Shown: positions 33,262 to 45,062 of the stretch, in pieces
Numbering within the stretch: position 1 is the stretch's first letter
Layout: each line of letters opens with the position of its first letter
The notes under the pieces: generated by a model
What the model saw: only the letters and a program-made list of their open reading frames with translations
Told to the model about the DNA's origin: nothing
Databases searched by the model: none
Assembly (NCBI GenBank): GCA_036365145.1
Contig: JAEOAD010000035.1
Location: 4,897,501-4,961,500 of the forward strand
Direction of reading: 5' to 3'
DNA length: 64,000 nt
Origin: Orientallactaga sibirica
Taxonomy: Eukaryota; Chordata; Mammalia; Rodentia; Dipodidae
Translations under genes and position numbers: made by a program

Positions 33262-34385
33262 TAGCTGTGTCCTGGGGCTTTCCATGACTCCCTACTGCTT
33301 TGGTTCTGCCCCTAAAGATGTCTCGGAGGGACAGGAGGCATTGGGGATGCTCGGTGATTGCTGGAGGGGCTGCTCGGAGTCTGAGGTGGCATTTGTGTTT
33401 TCTTCTTGACACAGAAGGACGTCATTTAGGATACAGAAGACATTATTTTTTTTCCTGGAGCAGAGATCAGTCCATACCTGCAAGCTTGACATAGCAATTC
33501 ATGAAATTGGTCCAAACCTCCTTGAGCCTCCTCTTACCAGGATTTGGAGGTTTGATTTTATTAATTGGTGTTTATGCTTTCCAAGTAGGCAAATAAGTCT
33601 CTTACCTTGAGTTCTAGTTGATCCAATATTTTTATGGTAACTGTTTGAGTTAGTTGAGACTTGGAATTCCTAAGGTTCCTCCACTAAAGGATTGACCGTG
33701 AATTGAGTTGGCTCCACCCATGTCCCAAGTTCATGATGTAGGTCATGATACAAGCTCCATCGTGACGTCGGTATGCTGGGTGGCTTGTCTGGCAGTACGA
33801 TCCAGGACCACGGATGTGAATTCAAATGCCCACCAAGAGGCAGTGAGGAGAGGCCAAGGAGCCAGAGCACATTAGAATCTGGAAGCTACCACCCAAAACC
33901 TACACTAATAATAAATATTTATGGAAAGCCGTTCAAACAAAGGAGCCCACACTACCACTGCCGTCTGGCACAAGAGGACCATGAAGAACAGAGACCCCCA
34001 TGACCCTCGGCTCTCTCTGTATCTCTGTGCATTCAGCACAGCATTCCTTCCTTAGGTCTAAAGCAAACCTATAAACTAAAGGGCTTCTCTCCCTTCCTGT
34101 CCCTGGGGAAACTCCCTGAGTGTGAATAGCTGTGGCAGTACTTTCTACGAGCGGCTGTCCTTCACCCCATTTGTCCCACAGGGCCAGAAATGAAGCTTCC
34201 CTCTCTTACCTTGACCAAGCCTGCCAGGTCCCAGCTTCTGCTACCTCTGCAAGCACAGCTTGAGGTACAAGAGACAGATGGCTGAGGAAACCTTAAAACA
34301 AGTTCTCTTGGGTCCTTGCCAACATACATTGCAATAGTAAAATGGGAAATGCCTGCAGTGACAAAGGTAAGATATCTCCTGTGAT

Positions 34386-34388
<3 letters not shown>
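33262..34388. other. No recognised element
   Basis: Mixed, slightly GC-richer sequence. Overlapping frames of 60-76 codons on both strands carry no recognisable domain. Confidence 0.4.

Positions 34389-34438
<50 letters not shown>
34389..34438 (+). repeat. (AC)n microsatellite
   Basis: About 25 uninterrupted AC units. Its reverse complement accounts for the poly-Cys/Val frames on the minus strand. Confidence 0.97.
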
Positions 34439-34441
<3 letters not shown>

Positions 34442-34589
34442 GGAGAGACAGACACTCCTGTTTCTTAGCCTCTAGGCATCCAAAGGTAGTAAACATAGCA
34501 TAATGGACTGGAGAAGAAAGATGATGACAGAATATAAGAGCTGTTGTAGCAAAATAGCGACCCTAGTGTTTCAACTTTGAAGTCATAGG

Positions 34590-35060
34590 TATGGTGGTTT
34601 GTGGAATGTGTAGTATCTCCCATAGCTTTGTGATTTTTTTAATTTTTCTTTAAAGATTTATTTTTACTTATTTGAGACAGAGAGAGAGGGAGGGGGGAAT
34701 GGGTGCCCCAGAGCCTCTAGCCACTGCAAACGAACTACAGACGCATGTGTCACCACATGCATCTGGCTTATGGGGGACCTGGAGAATCGAACCTTGGTAC
34801 TTAGACTTCACAGGCATGTACCTTAACCACTAAGCCATCTCTCCATCCCACTTTGTGAATTTTTTATTCAGCCTTATACTTTATCTCCAGCTGGTGGAGC
34901 CTTTAGAAGGTAGAGCCTTGCTGGAGGAGGTGTGTTGCTGTGGGTGGGACTTGGTATATTATAACCTAGCCTCCGTGCCACATGCCACTGCTCACTCTAC
35001 TTTCTCACTGCTGCTGTGGAGATGTGATGGTCAGCTGTCCGCACCTGCAATGCCTTCTCC
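34590..35060 (+). mobile_element. GTGGTTTGAAT-type rodent repeat, split by a SINE
   Basis: Left piece GGTGGTTTGTGGAATGTG (34593-34633), right piece (34866-35060) with AGCTGGTGGAGCCTTTAGAA and CTTGCTGGAGGAGGTGTGTT. The interruption is the SINE at 34641-34850. Confidence 0.65.
34641..34850 (-). mobile_element. DIP-like SINE, form A, inserted in older repeat
   Basis: Reverse copy from a TTTACTTATTTGAGAC tail side to head CACTAAGCCATCTCTCCATC. CTTTGTGATTTTTTT (34626-34640) and CTTTGTGAATTTTTT (34851-34865) form a 15-bp target duplication with one mismatch. Confidence 0.9.
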
Positions 35061-35341
35061 ACACTTAGAATGGATTCAGAGAAACAAATAAGAGTATGAG
35101 AAAAGCAAAAGAAAAAGGAAAGAAATCTAATATAAACTAACATGCCAAAGCCCTGGCAATCTCCCACCCTGCAGGAAGGACTTGCTTTTATCTGTAGGGA
35201 ATTGTTTTCTGGCTGTGGAGGGGTTTGTTCCCTCTAGAGCTAAAACTGGCTTTGTTTGGCCCATAGGCATGCTCAAGTTTATTGTTGCAAGAAAGAGACA
35301 CACTAGAGGGACATTCAAGTGATGGGTTTGTGCTAGCATTG
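35061..35341. other. Possible extension of flanking repeats
   Basis: A short stretch between two old rodent repeats. It may be part of either, but no motif decides. Confidence 0.3.
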
Positions 35342-35975
35342 TGTTAGTCAGTCTTAGAACTGTGACCAAATACCTGACAGAAACAACTCAGCAGAGGCAA
35401 GGTGTATTTCACCCATTGTTTGGAGTTTCAGCCTATCGTGGTAGACAGGAAGTAGAGTGAGATAATAATAGAAAAGAGGGGCTGGAGAGATGGCTTAGCG
35501 GTTAAGGTGCCTGCCTCCTAAGCCTAAGAATGCCGGTTCCAATCTCCAGGTCCCACATTTAGCCAGATGCAGTGATGCAAGGGCGCAATGCCGCACTTGG
35601 CCACAAGGGGGCACGCTCATCTGGATTTCGTTCACATCAGCTGAGAGACTGCTGGTGCGCCCATTCTCTATCTGTCTCCCTCTCCCTCTCTGTCTGTCTC
35701 TCTCTGTGTCTCTCTCCAAAAATAAATAAAATAATAAAAAATAATAAAAAAAGAGACAAATCAAGTTCTATCTCCCAAAGACATGATCCCAGTGACTCAA
35801 CTAGGTCTCACCTCTCAAATCCCACCACCTTCCAATGGCCATTCAGATTTTGAATGGGTCAGTGGCTCAAGGCATTTAATAGGTCACAAGGTTCTCAAGA
35901 TCTAACTGTCTCTGGAAACACCCAGAGGTGTGCTTCATCAATCTCCTAAGTGCTTCTCAATGCATTCAAGTTGAG
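35342..35975 (-). mobile_element. Old rodent interspersed repeat, split by a SINE
   Basis: Left piece (35342-35478) reads TGTTAGTCAGTCTTAGAACTG and AGGTGTATTTCACCC; the right piece (35759-35975) continues with GGTCTCACCTCTCAAATCCC. The layout resembles the reverse-oriented repeat at 52830-53190. Family not named. Confidence 0.5.
35479..35752 (+). mobile_element. DIP-like SINE, form B
   Basis: GGCTGGAGAGATGGCTTAGC head, a single (not duplicated) GGTTCCAATCTCCAGGTCCC, then ATGCAAGGGCGCAATGCCGC. The tail is (AAATA)n-like. AATAATAGAAAAGAG before and AATAATAAAAAAAGAG after look like a target duplication. Confidence 0.9.
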
Positions 35976-36199
35976 AATCAAGAGTAACCATCATGCATGT
36001 AGAGAGCATTGTGAAAGGCAGGAACCTTTACACTCGTTGTATACTTTTTGTAGGCTAAATGAGAGTAAGCAGAGACTCTAAGAAAGAGATTAGGAAATTT
36101 TATGAAACCATTTAGTTAGCAAAATACAACAATGAGACAATGAGCAAGAGATAAAGAAAGAGAAGAGGAGAGAGAGGAAGAGACCTTCTCTAAATATGA

Positions 36200-36330
36200 T
36201 ATTCGTTGGGAGAAGTAGAGCATTGGATTGGGAATCCACACACCCCAATGAATTATAGGCCTATTCAAAGAGGACGAAGTTTATAAAGACAAATATAGGG
36301 ACTATTACATCAGATAAAAAGGGAGAACGG
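36200..36330 (+). repeat. Unidentified repeat, copy 1
   Basis: Contains CCTATTCAAAGAGGACGAAG, TTTATAAAGACAAATAT and ATTACATCAGATA in the same order as a diverged copy 1.45 kb away (37660-37775). I cannot name the family. Confidence 0.4.
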
Positions 36331-36554
36331 GCCCGTCTTCTCTACACCAGGATCTCCAATCTCCTTTTGTTGGTGCTGATTCTCCTGTAACTGCCTCAGT
36401 CCATCATCATTTCATGCTCTTCCCTGTGGCCTGTGTGTCTTCTGTCTACCTCCATAAACATTTGGAGTTGATGAAGAGGGACCGCACGTTCATCACTGCT
36501 ACTTCTTTGTAGTGCTGCCACACTTAAAGCATTGCCCAACAGCCCTTGTTGGCT

Positions 36555-36555
<1 letters not shown>

Positions 36556-36599
<44 letters not shown>

Positions 36600-36609
36600 T
36601 GTGTGTGTT
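36556..36609 (+). repeat. (TG)n microsatellite
   Basis: TG units with two TT interruptions near the right end. Confidence 0.95.
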
Positions 36610-36709
36610 TCTACTCTTGTTGCTTCTTACTTCTATCTGATTTCCAAGTCAAATTTCTGGGACTGAGAGAGAAAATACTTGACTTAGCAAATCACCATTG
36701 TCATTTCTT

Positions 36710-36853
36710 TTTTTTTTTTCCTCTTAAATATTTTTTATTGACAATTTCTATACTTACATAGAAAAAATGCATGATATTTCCCTCCCCTGCCCCCATACTC
36801 CTTTAGAACTCCAATCTCCATCATATCCCCTCCCTCTCTCCATTAGTCTCTCT
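36710..36853 (-). mobile_element. 144-bp L1-like 3' end with target duplication
   Basis: Starts with a T-run (reverse poly-A) and TTTTTTATTGACAATTTC. A perfect 16-bp duplication ACCATTGTCATTTCTT lies at 36694-36709 and 36854-36869. Assignment to L1 rests on poly-A, truncation and TSD length, not on a matched consensus. Confidence 0.7.
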
Positions 36854-36914
36854 ACCATTGTCATTTCTTAAGCAGAGATTATTTCATACCAAGTTATCCT
36901 AGCCTAGATTGTTT

Positions 36915-36918
<4 letters not shown>

Positions 36919-36950
<32 letters not shown>

Positions 36951-37155
36951 AGAAGAGAGGGAGGAGGAAGACAGAGAGAAGCAGCCTCTCAGATGAATGA
37001 AATCCAGAAAGACCCCTTGTGGTCAATCCAATGCCCTTGCATCACTTTGCATCTGGCTAAACATGGGACCTGGAGATTGGAACTGCTGGAGATTGGAACC
37101 AGCCTTCTTAGGCTTAGGAGGCAGGCGCCCTAACCGCTAAGCCATCTCTCCAAGC
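36919..37155 (-). mobile_element. DIP-like SINE, form B with duplicated B box
   Basis: TGGAGATTGGAACT (37071-37084) and TGGAGATTGGAACC (37087-37100) give the 16-bp-period B-box duplication. A (CTTTT)n stretch lies at the tail side (36918-36940). CCTAGATTGTTTTTTT (36903-36918 and 37156-37171) is the target duplication. Confidence 0.92.
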
Positions 37156-37171
37156 CCTAGATTGTTTTTTT

Positions 37172-38279
37172 GTTGATATGTTTGTTTTGTTTAGTTTTGT
37201 TTTGTTTCCTGATGGTAAGGGGAAAGGCAAGATGCTGCACATCAGCATCTACCTACATCTACCAAGATGTAGCAAAATTGAATGTACAATGCAGTATCTG
37301 AGGCATACGTACATTAAGAGTACCTGTTTATTTGAAATTCAAATGCAATTGGCTGGCCTGTATTTTATCTGGTAACCTACTGCTCACCCAAACAACTGCA
37401 GGAGGCAATTTCATATAAGTGGAATTAACAGTGCCATGGCTGGTATGCCTAACTGCCAGGCTTTAAAGGAAATCTATCTGAAATACACATGTGATCTCTG
37501 TCTTAACAGACAGGAGGCTTGGAACAGAATCCACCATTTCTGGATAATACAGGGTCACCATTGTGCCAGCTCGGATTTTATGTTCAAGACTCTATTGTCC
37601 TCCTGCATTGGGAGGGAGAGAAAGAGATTTTCTCCAAACAATAATCGTATTTATTAAATAGCAGAGTGTTGGAATGGAATATGCATACCACGGCAAATTG
37701 TGAGTCTATTCAAAGAAGATTAGGCAAAGGAAATTTTATAAAGGAAAAAAATGAGGATGATTATACCAGATATTTTTAAACAATAATCCCAGGTCACAAT
37801 GACTAATAACAAGAGAAACATCAGTCTGAGGATGAACAGGCTGTTGCTGGGCAGAATTTCCTGCAGTAATACTGTGTGGGGTCTGTGGCAGTTGTGTAAG
37901 CCCATGGTTCTGGCAGTTCTTTGTGATAGTTACTGCCACATAAGCTTTCAGTCCTCTGACCTTGTTTCCATTTGTGTTAGGACTGACACCAACAACTGTG
38001 TTTTGAGTCGGGCAATGTTCACATTTCACTCACCATTAATATAGCTCATCACACTTTCGAAAGTCGTGTGTTCTAATGCCTGGAATTTATGGCACTGGAT
38101 GTCTAGATATATTTTTGTTATACTTAGAAAAGCAAGACAATGTGTATACCATCTCTGAGCAGTGTCCTAGGTCCTGTCCTAGATATGACACAGAACTTAG
38201 TAGAATGTTTTAAGTACATGACATCCAAAGATGGCTAAGTTTCTAACAGGTGTGTATAGTACTCTATCTTGAAAAGTGT
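37172..38279. other. Mostly unassigned sequence
   Basis: Includes copy 2 of the unidentified repeat (37660-37775: GTCTATTCAAAGAAGATTAG, TTTATAAAGGAAAAAAAT, ATTATACCAGATA). The rest looks single-copy. Confidence 0.35.
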
Positions 38280-38475
38280 TCTATTTGGCTCAGTCAGTGA
38301 AGTACGGCTACATCATTGCGAGGACCAGGGTGTGGTTCCATAGTACCCATGCAAATGCCCAGTGTGGTGGTATATGCCTAGACCTCAGCGCTTGAGAGGT
38401 GGAGGCAGGACGATCATCAGAGCAAGCTGACCAGCTGGATTAGACAAATCGCTGAGCCCTGAGTTCAGTGAAAAT
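38280..38475 (+). mobile_element. B4-like SINE, diverged
   Basis: TGGCTCAGTCAGTGAAGTACGG head, GTGTGGTTCCATAGTACCC, GTGGTGGTATATGCCTAGAC middle and GAGGTGGAGGCAGGACGATC. A B4 3' tail motif (ATCCAATGTCAACCTCTGGC) appears later at 38756, so it may be split by 270 bp of other sequence. Confidence 0.5.
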
Positions 38476-38772
38476 CATCTCACAGAAAGATGGAATGCTC
38501 CTCCCTCTTCTTGGCTGTTCATCTCTCCTGATGCCTAAACCTCCAGGTCCCAGCTCTGATATCCCTTGTCCTGTTCTTTTCCAGATGAGCAGGGATAAGG
38601 AGGAGAGGAAGGGGACCCCTAATCCCACATGGGCTCTCTAGGCCCTCCTGCCTTCCACATGGCAGGAGCTTTCTCACTTCCTTCTCATTTCTTCTCTTAA
38701 TCTAATCAAGACTCTCTAAACCTTAAAAGAAAGGGGGAGAATAATTAAGAAAGATATCCAATGTCAACCTCT

Positions 38773-38775
38773 GGC

Positions 38776-38810
<35 letters not shown>

Positions 38811-39029
38811 TGCACGTGCACATACATGCACACACACACACATGCATGCATGCACACACACGCACACACACACACATTTGTTTGTATAGACACATTCCTA
38901 CTTGCATCCACATACATACAAACACTGCACATGATGACAGATAGATGATAGACAGAAGACAGATAGATAAATAGATACATACATACATACATACATACAT
39001 ACATACATACATACATAGGATAGATGATT

Positions 39030-39072
<43 letters not shown>

Positions 39073-39075
39073 GAT
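38773..39075 (+). repeat. Composite microsatellite
   Basis: (CA)n with CATG interruptions (38778-38878), then about ten CATA units (38976-39016), then about twelve GATA units with interruptions (39021-39073). Confidence 0.95.
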
Positions 39076-39102
39076 AAATAGATGATAGCTAGATAAAGAG
39101 AG

Positions 39103-39172
39103 AGTTGGGGATAGAGCTCAGTGGTAGAATTCTTGCCTATCATTCACAAAGACTGGTTCAATTCTCAAAACA
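39103..39172 (+). mobile_element. ID element
   Basis: GTTGGGGATAGAGCTCAGTGGTAGA is a good ID head, and GGTTCAATTCTC is the B-box side. It follows the GATA array immediately. Confidence 0.65.
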
Positions 39173-39289
39173 TACATATACAGATACAGATACGTATACA
39201 CATTGTGTGTATGTGAGAGAGAGAGATCCATGATTTCCTAGACCTTTTCTCAGTGGGAAAAGGTGACCAAGGTTTTGACATTGAAAATT

Positions 39290-39857
39290 ATTTCCTTTCT
39301 AAATTTCTTGGCCTCTGCCAGAGTCATCACTGGCATCTCGGAACTACCCCTCACCAAGCCTCCTCCATACTCCCCCTTGTATTGAACCCATGGGCTCACT
39401 TAATGGCACCACCATCCAGTTTTCCAAGTTAGCAACCTGAGAGTGCCATCCAACAGCCTCTTCTCCAGCAGAATACGTCCATCCCAAGTCTGGCCCGATT
39501 TCCCTGCTGATTCTGTTAATAATCTGTTCCTTGCCCCCATCCATACAAACTCACCCTGACTTGGGTCTTAGTAAGCATGGCTGGGACAATGGAACCTTCC
39601 TGCTGTCTGCCTCGTTCAGTCTTGCTCTAATGCCCCCTCTAATTGCTTGTGTTTGACATCAGAATGCTCTATCTAAAATACAAATAGAGAGGCTGGAGAA
39701 ATGGCTTAGTGGTTAAGGTACTTGCCTGCAAAGCCAAAGGACCCAGGTTTGATTCCCCAGGTCCCATGTAAGCCAGATGCACAAGGGAGTTCCTTTGCAG
39801 TGGCCAGAGGCCCTGGCTCACCCATTCTCTTCCTCTCTCTCTCTCTCCCTGCCTATT

Positions 39858-39895
<38 letters not shown>

Positions 39896-40400
39896 AAATA
39901 AATAAAGAAAAACAAAATATTTAAAATACAAAGAGATCTTCCTGGGTCACTTCTCTACCTAAGAGCTCCTACTGGGCCCGAGAGCCCAACCTTCCCAAAC
40001 CTGTAAGCCTCATCTTCTGCCTCTCTTCTTCTACTCACCTTGAACTTCCCACTCCCTGGAAGTGGCTCACATTCACCTCCCACGCAGCATAATTTACACC
40101 TCACTAGTTTTACTAATACTGTGTCCTCTACCAAAAGCAATTTCCGTCACTCGATCACTCAGCCAGCTCCTGCTGACGTCCTTCCAAACTCACTTTCATC
40201 TTTCCCTCCTCCATCCTCTCCTGGCCTGGACCCCAGGGGGTGTCATACTCCTCTCCTTTGTGACCCTGTGACTTCTGGAATACATTTTTCTAACAGTCTT
40301 TACACCATTAAACGACTCATGTGACCCTTCCCTAAACTAGGCTATTGGCCTCTTGAGGGCGAGGGCATTGCTTATTCACTGGATCTCAAGTGCCAAAGAC
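39290..40400 (+). mobile_element. LINE-2 (L2) 3' portion, split by a SINE
   Basis: ACCATCCAGTTTTCCAAG, GACATCAGAATGCTCTATCT, then after the SINE TGGGTCACTTCTCTACCTAAGAGC, and finally GGCCTCTTGAGGGCGAGGGC follow the order of the mammalian L2 3' ORF and UTR. No intact frame survives. This is an ancient, pre-rodent insertion. Confidence 0.65.
39691..39922 (+). mobile_element. DIP-like SINE, form A, in L2
   Basis: Head GGCTGGAGAAATGGCTTAGTG, B box GGTTTGATTCCCC, and a long pyrimidine tract (39827-39894). Part of the middle (the GTGGCGCATGCGTCT block) is deleted. AAAATACAAATAGAGA (39675-39690) and AAAATACAAAGAGA (39923-39936) are the target duplication. Confidence 0.9.
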
Positions 40401-40693
40401 GGCACCTTTCACAACAAGGACAACGCATGTCTGTGAAAAATGACCACAGAAACCAAAACCCATTGAGCTCTTGGGGACATTGGGGGTTCCCCTCCTCCAC
40501 CATCAGCACAGGCTTTCCTCAGCCCTTGACAATCCTCTTTTGATACTCATAAGCACAGAACATCAGACACCCCTGAAGAGGCTGAGGCTGTAGGTGTTGC
40601 TCTTGCATCTGTTACTTCAGTTCCACAACTCCCAGCAAGAGGGACATTGCCTTTCTGTGTCTGATAGTCCCTATTAAATTAAGAATCATTTTG

Positions 40694-40908
40694 AGGGCTG
40701 GAGAGATGGCTTAGCAGTTAAGGCACTTGCCTAAGAAGCCTAAGGACCCAGGTTCAATTCCCCAGTACCCATGTAAGCCAGATGTACATGGTGGCGCACA
40801 TGTCTGGAGTTCATTTGCAGTAGCTAGAGGCCCTGGTGTGCCAATTCTATGTGCCTCTTTCTCTTTCTATCTTAAATAAATAAATAAAATAAAATATCTT
40901 TTTTAAAA
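40694..40908 (+). mobile_element. DIP-like SINE, form A
   Basis: Head GGGCTGGAGAGATGGCTTAGC, middle ATGTCTGGAGTTCATTTGC, AAATAAATAAATAAA tail. A perfect 11-bp target duplication AAGAATCATTT lies at 40681-40691 and 40909-40919. Confidence 0.92.
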
Positions 40909-40919
40909 AAGAATCATTT

Positions 40920-41849
40920 CCTATACGCAGTCACAGTTCCCTATGGTCCAGAGATGGGAGGAGTTCCCTGAGGGTGAGCAGAAAGGGAAAAGCAAGCAGC
41001 TCCCTGCAGTGCCTGTGGAAAGTCCTTTCCGTAACAGGTCCACCATCATCCCTCAGGAGGCCCAGAAATCAGCTCCTTCTGCACGGGACCTGCTTGCTCA
41101 TCAGGAACAGCATGTGTTTGCCCGGTTACTTTAGGCCAGACCTGAGGCACATGAGCCAGGTCTTAACCACACTTTTCTGTCCCTCAAGACAAGCAACTGA
41201 GAATGCCTACTGTTGGTTTGCAAGCAGAGGGCCACTAATTTCCTGCAAGCAGATTCCTTAAGACAGTTTTATCTTGGGTAACCTTTCCTTTGTTCCGGGA
41301 GATTCTTTCTACAGCCCACCCTCATGCTTCTTACCAATGACCTCCTGAGTTTGAATAAATCAGCTGGCCTTTCAAGTGACCCCGCCCCCCCAAAAAAAAA
41401 AAACCTCTCCCAAACCGTGATACTCTAGAGTACCATCTTCTGAAAGAGTGACCAGGTACATAATGACATTAGACTCTTTGTGCAAAATCTGAAATTTTCC
41501 CACTCATATATTATGCATGTGCCCAGATACCTTAGATGGCTCACACAGCTCCTGGATTATTCCAAGGAACAGAATTTTAAAATTACCTAAGTAACGAACT
41601 CCCCGGATCCATACTTAGGATGCTAATGTCAAATGATTAATACAGCCATTCTGTATAACATCAGGGCTTTGATTTCCCATCATGCCCTTTGGTATTGTTC
41701 CCTTAGTAAAGATTTATTCAGGCCCCTTCTTCCTAAAGGGAATTCTATGGAATTGATAAGAAAATGTCTGTTGCCATCCTCAAAGCAAACCATAGTCAAG
41801 TTTATTAGTAGAGAGTGATTCATGGTTAGATAAATTAGGAGCTAAATGA
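40920..41849. other. No recognised element
   Basis: Single-copy-like DNA with a short C8A11 stretch near 41382-41402. Frames of 60-95 codons show no domains. Confidence 0.4.
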
Positions 41850-42110
41850 AGAACTGTGCAGTGTTTAGTTATCTGTAAATGCCTAGCAAACTACTCCAGT
41901 ACTTAGAGGTTTAATACAATAAATGTTTGATCATTTCTCATCATTTGTGAGCCAGAAATGCATGCAGGGCTCAGCAGGGCTATATTGTTCTTCACGGTAT
42001 AAAGTAAATACATTAGAGGTCTGAACTGGCAGATGGGCTGGTATAAAGTCAACAGAAGCTTCATTTAGATGCCTGACACCTACCCAGGATGGTGAGCAGG
42101 TTGAGCTGGG
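41850..42110 (-). mobile_element. MLT1-like LTR fragment
   Basis: CTACTCCAGTACTTAGAGG, TTTCTCATCATTTGTGAGCC and ATGCAGGGCTCAGCAGGGCT resemble the left end of reverse-oriented MLT1 LTRs. It is strongly diverged. Confidence 0.4.
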
Positions 42111-42199
42111 GTGTGGGGGGGCATGGGGGCAGGCAACAAAAGCCCCTATCCATGGCCTTGCCAGAATATTGGCCTCAGGAAACTAGGACTACTTACATG

Positions 42200-42545
42200 G
42201 CTGATGGTTCAAATTAAATGCTCCCCTTAACCTCGTGTATTTTGAATACTTAGTTTCCCAGATGATGGCAGTATGAGAGGTGTAGCCTTGTGGAGGAGGT
42301 GTGTCATTGGAGGGCATGCTTAGAGGTGTTATAGCCAGGTGCCCTTTGCTAGAGCTGGGCTCTCTCCCACTCCTGCTGTGGCAGAGATGTTGTCCAGCCT
42401 CGGCTCATGCTATCTTTTCCCTGCCATCACGGAGCTTCCGTTTGAGACTAGAAGCTAAGAATCAATCCTTTCCTCCCGTAGGCTGCTTTTGGTCAGGTGC
42501 TTTATCCCTGCAGAGTGAAGGTCACTACAATAGCCAGCTTCTACC
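42200..42545 (+). mobile_element. GTGGTTTGAAT-type rodent interspersed repeat
   Basis: TGATGGTTCAAATTAAATGC start, TTGTGGAGGAGGTGTGTCAT, GTTATAGCCAGGTGCC, and end CTGCTTTTGGTCAGGTGC. It is collinear with the copy at 26367-26722. Confidence 0.65.
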
Positions 42546-42551
42546 AAAGCA

Positions 42552-43424
42552 AAGTTTCTGGAAGACAGGAGGTAGAAGCCATTATATTATAACAGCATAG
42601 CATCTCTCACCCTAACATCACCTTGCCAAGCAGTCAGAGCTTACCTAGAACAAGAGAGAGAGAGCAGAGCAGAAAAGAATTTACAGCCATGTTTTTTAAT
42701 GCCTTATCTGAGATTGATAGAGAGATGAAGACATGGCTCATTATTTCTGCAGGGACTCAACAGATGTCCACTAGTGGGTGCGGGACCCATATTGGGTCCT
42801 ATCACAAAGGGAGGCTGCTGCAGTAGGTCACACACAGCTCGTGGACATGGTTCGGACAATTTGCCATGCTTGATTTAAAACAATCTCAAACACCTGAAAA
42901 ATCAGTGGAATGTGCAGTCACATAAAACCCGAGTTTTCAACTTTTCTGGAAAACAAAAATTCATGTGGTCAGCATCTGGCTTGAATTGGCCTTGGGAAGA
43001 CACCCAGCCTGGAATGAACAGTGCCAGTGGGTACAGAGAGAGGCACAGGCTGGTGATACTGGCCCAGGCCTCTCTCTTGCATCGTTGCTCAATGTCATGT
43101 TCCTCTCCGTGTATTTGAATGTCCCATTTCTTCTGTAGAGGTGGGAATAAGCATTAAACCTGCCCTCATCTCATCGTCACTAAAGCCACAGATTTCAGAC
43201 AATGTCTGAATTCTAGGGCCACTGGCACTTCCTTATACCACACCCTGGGCCTGTCACTTGATGGGGGAGGCATGCATATCACAAAGAAGGTGAGTGTTCA
43301 ACGACATGAAAATTAACTCTTAGTTCAATAGTCTCATTTTTAGTTCCAGTAAACACTAGAAAAATACTACTATCAAAATATAAAATAATTCCATTTATTT
43401 TCCTTTGTTTCACATCTTATGAAA
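42552..43424. other. No recognised element
   Basis: Single-copy-like sequence. No gene or repeat evidence. Confidence 0.4.
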
Positions 43425-43425
43425 A

Positions 43426-43680
43426 GGCTGGGGAAATAGCTCAGTGGTTACATCCCTTTCCACGCAAGTGTGAGTACCTGAGTTCAGATCCCCAGAGAAC
43501 TCACACAAAAGCTGGGTGCTGTGGCTGGAGTCCCAGTATACATACGGCAAGAAGAGACAAAGACGGGAGAATTTCCGGGGAGCAATGAACAAGAATGAGA
43601 GACCCTGCTTCCAACAAGACAGGAGGTGAGGCCTTACTTTGAAGTTATCCTCTGACTTCCACATGCATGCCATGGCACAT

Positions 43681-43715
<35 letters not shown>
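43426..43715 (+). mobile_element. B4 SINE with (CA)n end
   Basis: Head GGCTGGGGAAATAGCTCAGTGG, CAGATCCCCAGAGAACTCAC, a B1-like middle, GACAGGAGGTGAGGCCTTAC and an (AC)n tract at 43680-43711. Confidence 0.7.
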
Positions 43716-43993
43716 AACTCATCACACACATACACACAAACACACAAGTTTAAATTCTTATATGCAAAATACCTATGACCTATAAGATGAAATAAATATG
43801 CACACACAGACCAGACTGCATAGAAATAAGGTATTCTGTATTAACTGTATTTCTGTATCTCTTTCTGACTACATATATCCTCTCCGCTTCAGAAGTAAAT
43901 AAATCTTGCATTTTGTTATCGCTATTCCAATGTTTGTCTGCATATATTGACTACATATATGTGCATCTTAAGACAGCATGCTTAACTTTGTAT

Positions 43994-44151
43994 GTATGTA
44001 TATATATATTGGTTTTGAGAGGTAGGGTCTCACTCTGGTCCAGGCTGACCTGGAATTAACTGTGTCATCTCAGGGTGGCCTTGAACTCTCGGTGATCCTC
44101 CTACTTCTGCCTCCCAAGTGCTGGGATTAAAGGCGTGCCACCACGCCCAGC
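43994..44151 (-). mobile_element. B1 SINE
   Basis: GGTAGGGTCTCACTCTGGTCC core, CCCAAGTGCTGGGATTAAAGG, GCCACCACGCCCAG at the element's 5' end. TAACTTTGTAT at 43983-43993 and 44152-44162 is an 11-bp target duplication. Confidence 0.9.
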
Positions 44152-44836
44152 TAACTTTGTATATTTTTAGTTTACATAACTGGAAACGTTACATATATTC
44201 TTTGACTTGCTCTTTTATTCCTGGCTATATTTAGGTGATATGCCCATATGGAAGCCTAGAGATGGAATTATGCATTTTATTGTGCTCAAGCAGTTCTATT
44301 CTATGATATATGACAAGCTGTATACTCTTGTGGGGATGGGCAGGGTTCTTTCAGTGCTTCTGTCTGGAGTGAACAGTGTTGTTTTGAAATCCTCTTTCAT
44401 GACCATGAATAGCACAGTTTCTTTAGAATATATGCCTACAAGAGGATAGCTCAGCTCTAAACGATGCTTGCCTGCATGTAGTCCAAGTACTGTATTGCAA
44501 AACTGTTTCATAAAATGCTGGCTAGCCCACCAGCCATGAATGAAGGGTCTTCTCTAATGTCACATGCTTTGCATCATTTGATATTTTACTTGGCATTGCA
44601 CTTGGAATTTTCTGAGATGACAAATATATGATGGTTTCTGAAGATTTTAGTTTGCTAAAAGTTTCTTTCCATGAATGGGAATTCAATTTTATGGAGGTTT
44701 AATTTAATTTTAGTTTTAACTTGCATTTCTCTGATTACTGATTAGGATGGGTGTTTTTTTCTATTTAGTATGCATTCTCTTTCTTCTTTATGAATGGTCT
44801 TTTCTTGTTCGCCTATGGGAATTCTTGATGTATTCT

Positions 44837-45062
44837 TTTTAAATATATTTTATGTGTTTTTTATCATTTATTAGTAGAGAGAGACAGAGAGAAGAGACAC
44901 AGACAGAGAGAATGGGTGTGCTAGAGCCTCCAGGCACTAGAAATGAACTTCACATGCATGCACCACTTTGTGCATCTGACTTTACATGGGTACTGGGGAA
45001 TCAAACCTGGTCATTAGGCTTTGCAGGCAAGCACCTTAACCGCTGAGCCATCTCTCCAGCCT
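44837..45062 (-). mobile_element. DIP-like SINE, form A
   Basis: Reverse copy with head CCGCTGAGCCATCTCTCCAG. TTGATGTATTCTT (44826-44838) and TTGATACATTCTT (about 45063-45075) flank it as a target duplication with two differences. Confidence 0.88.
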
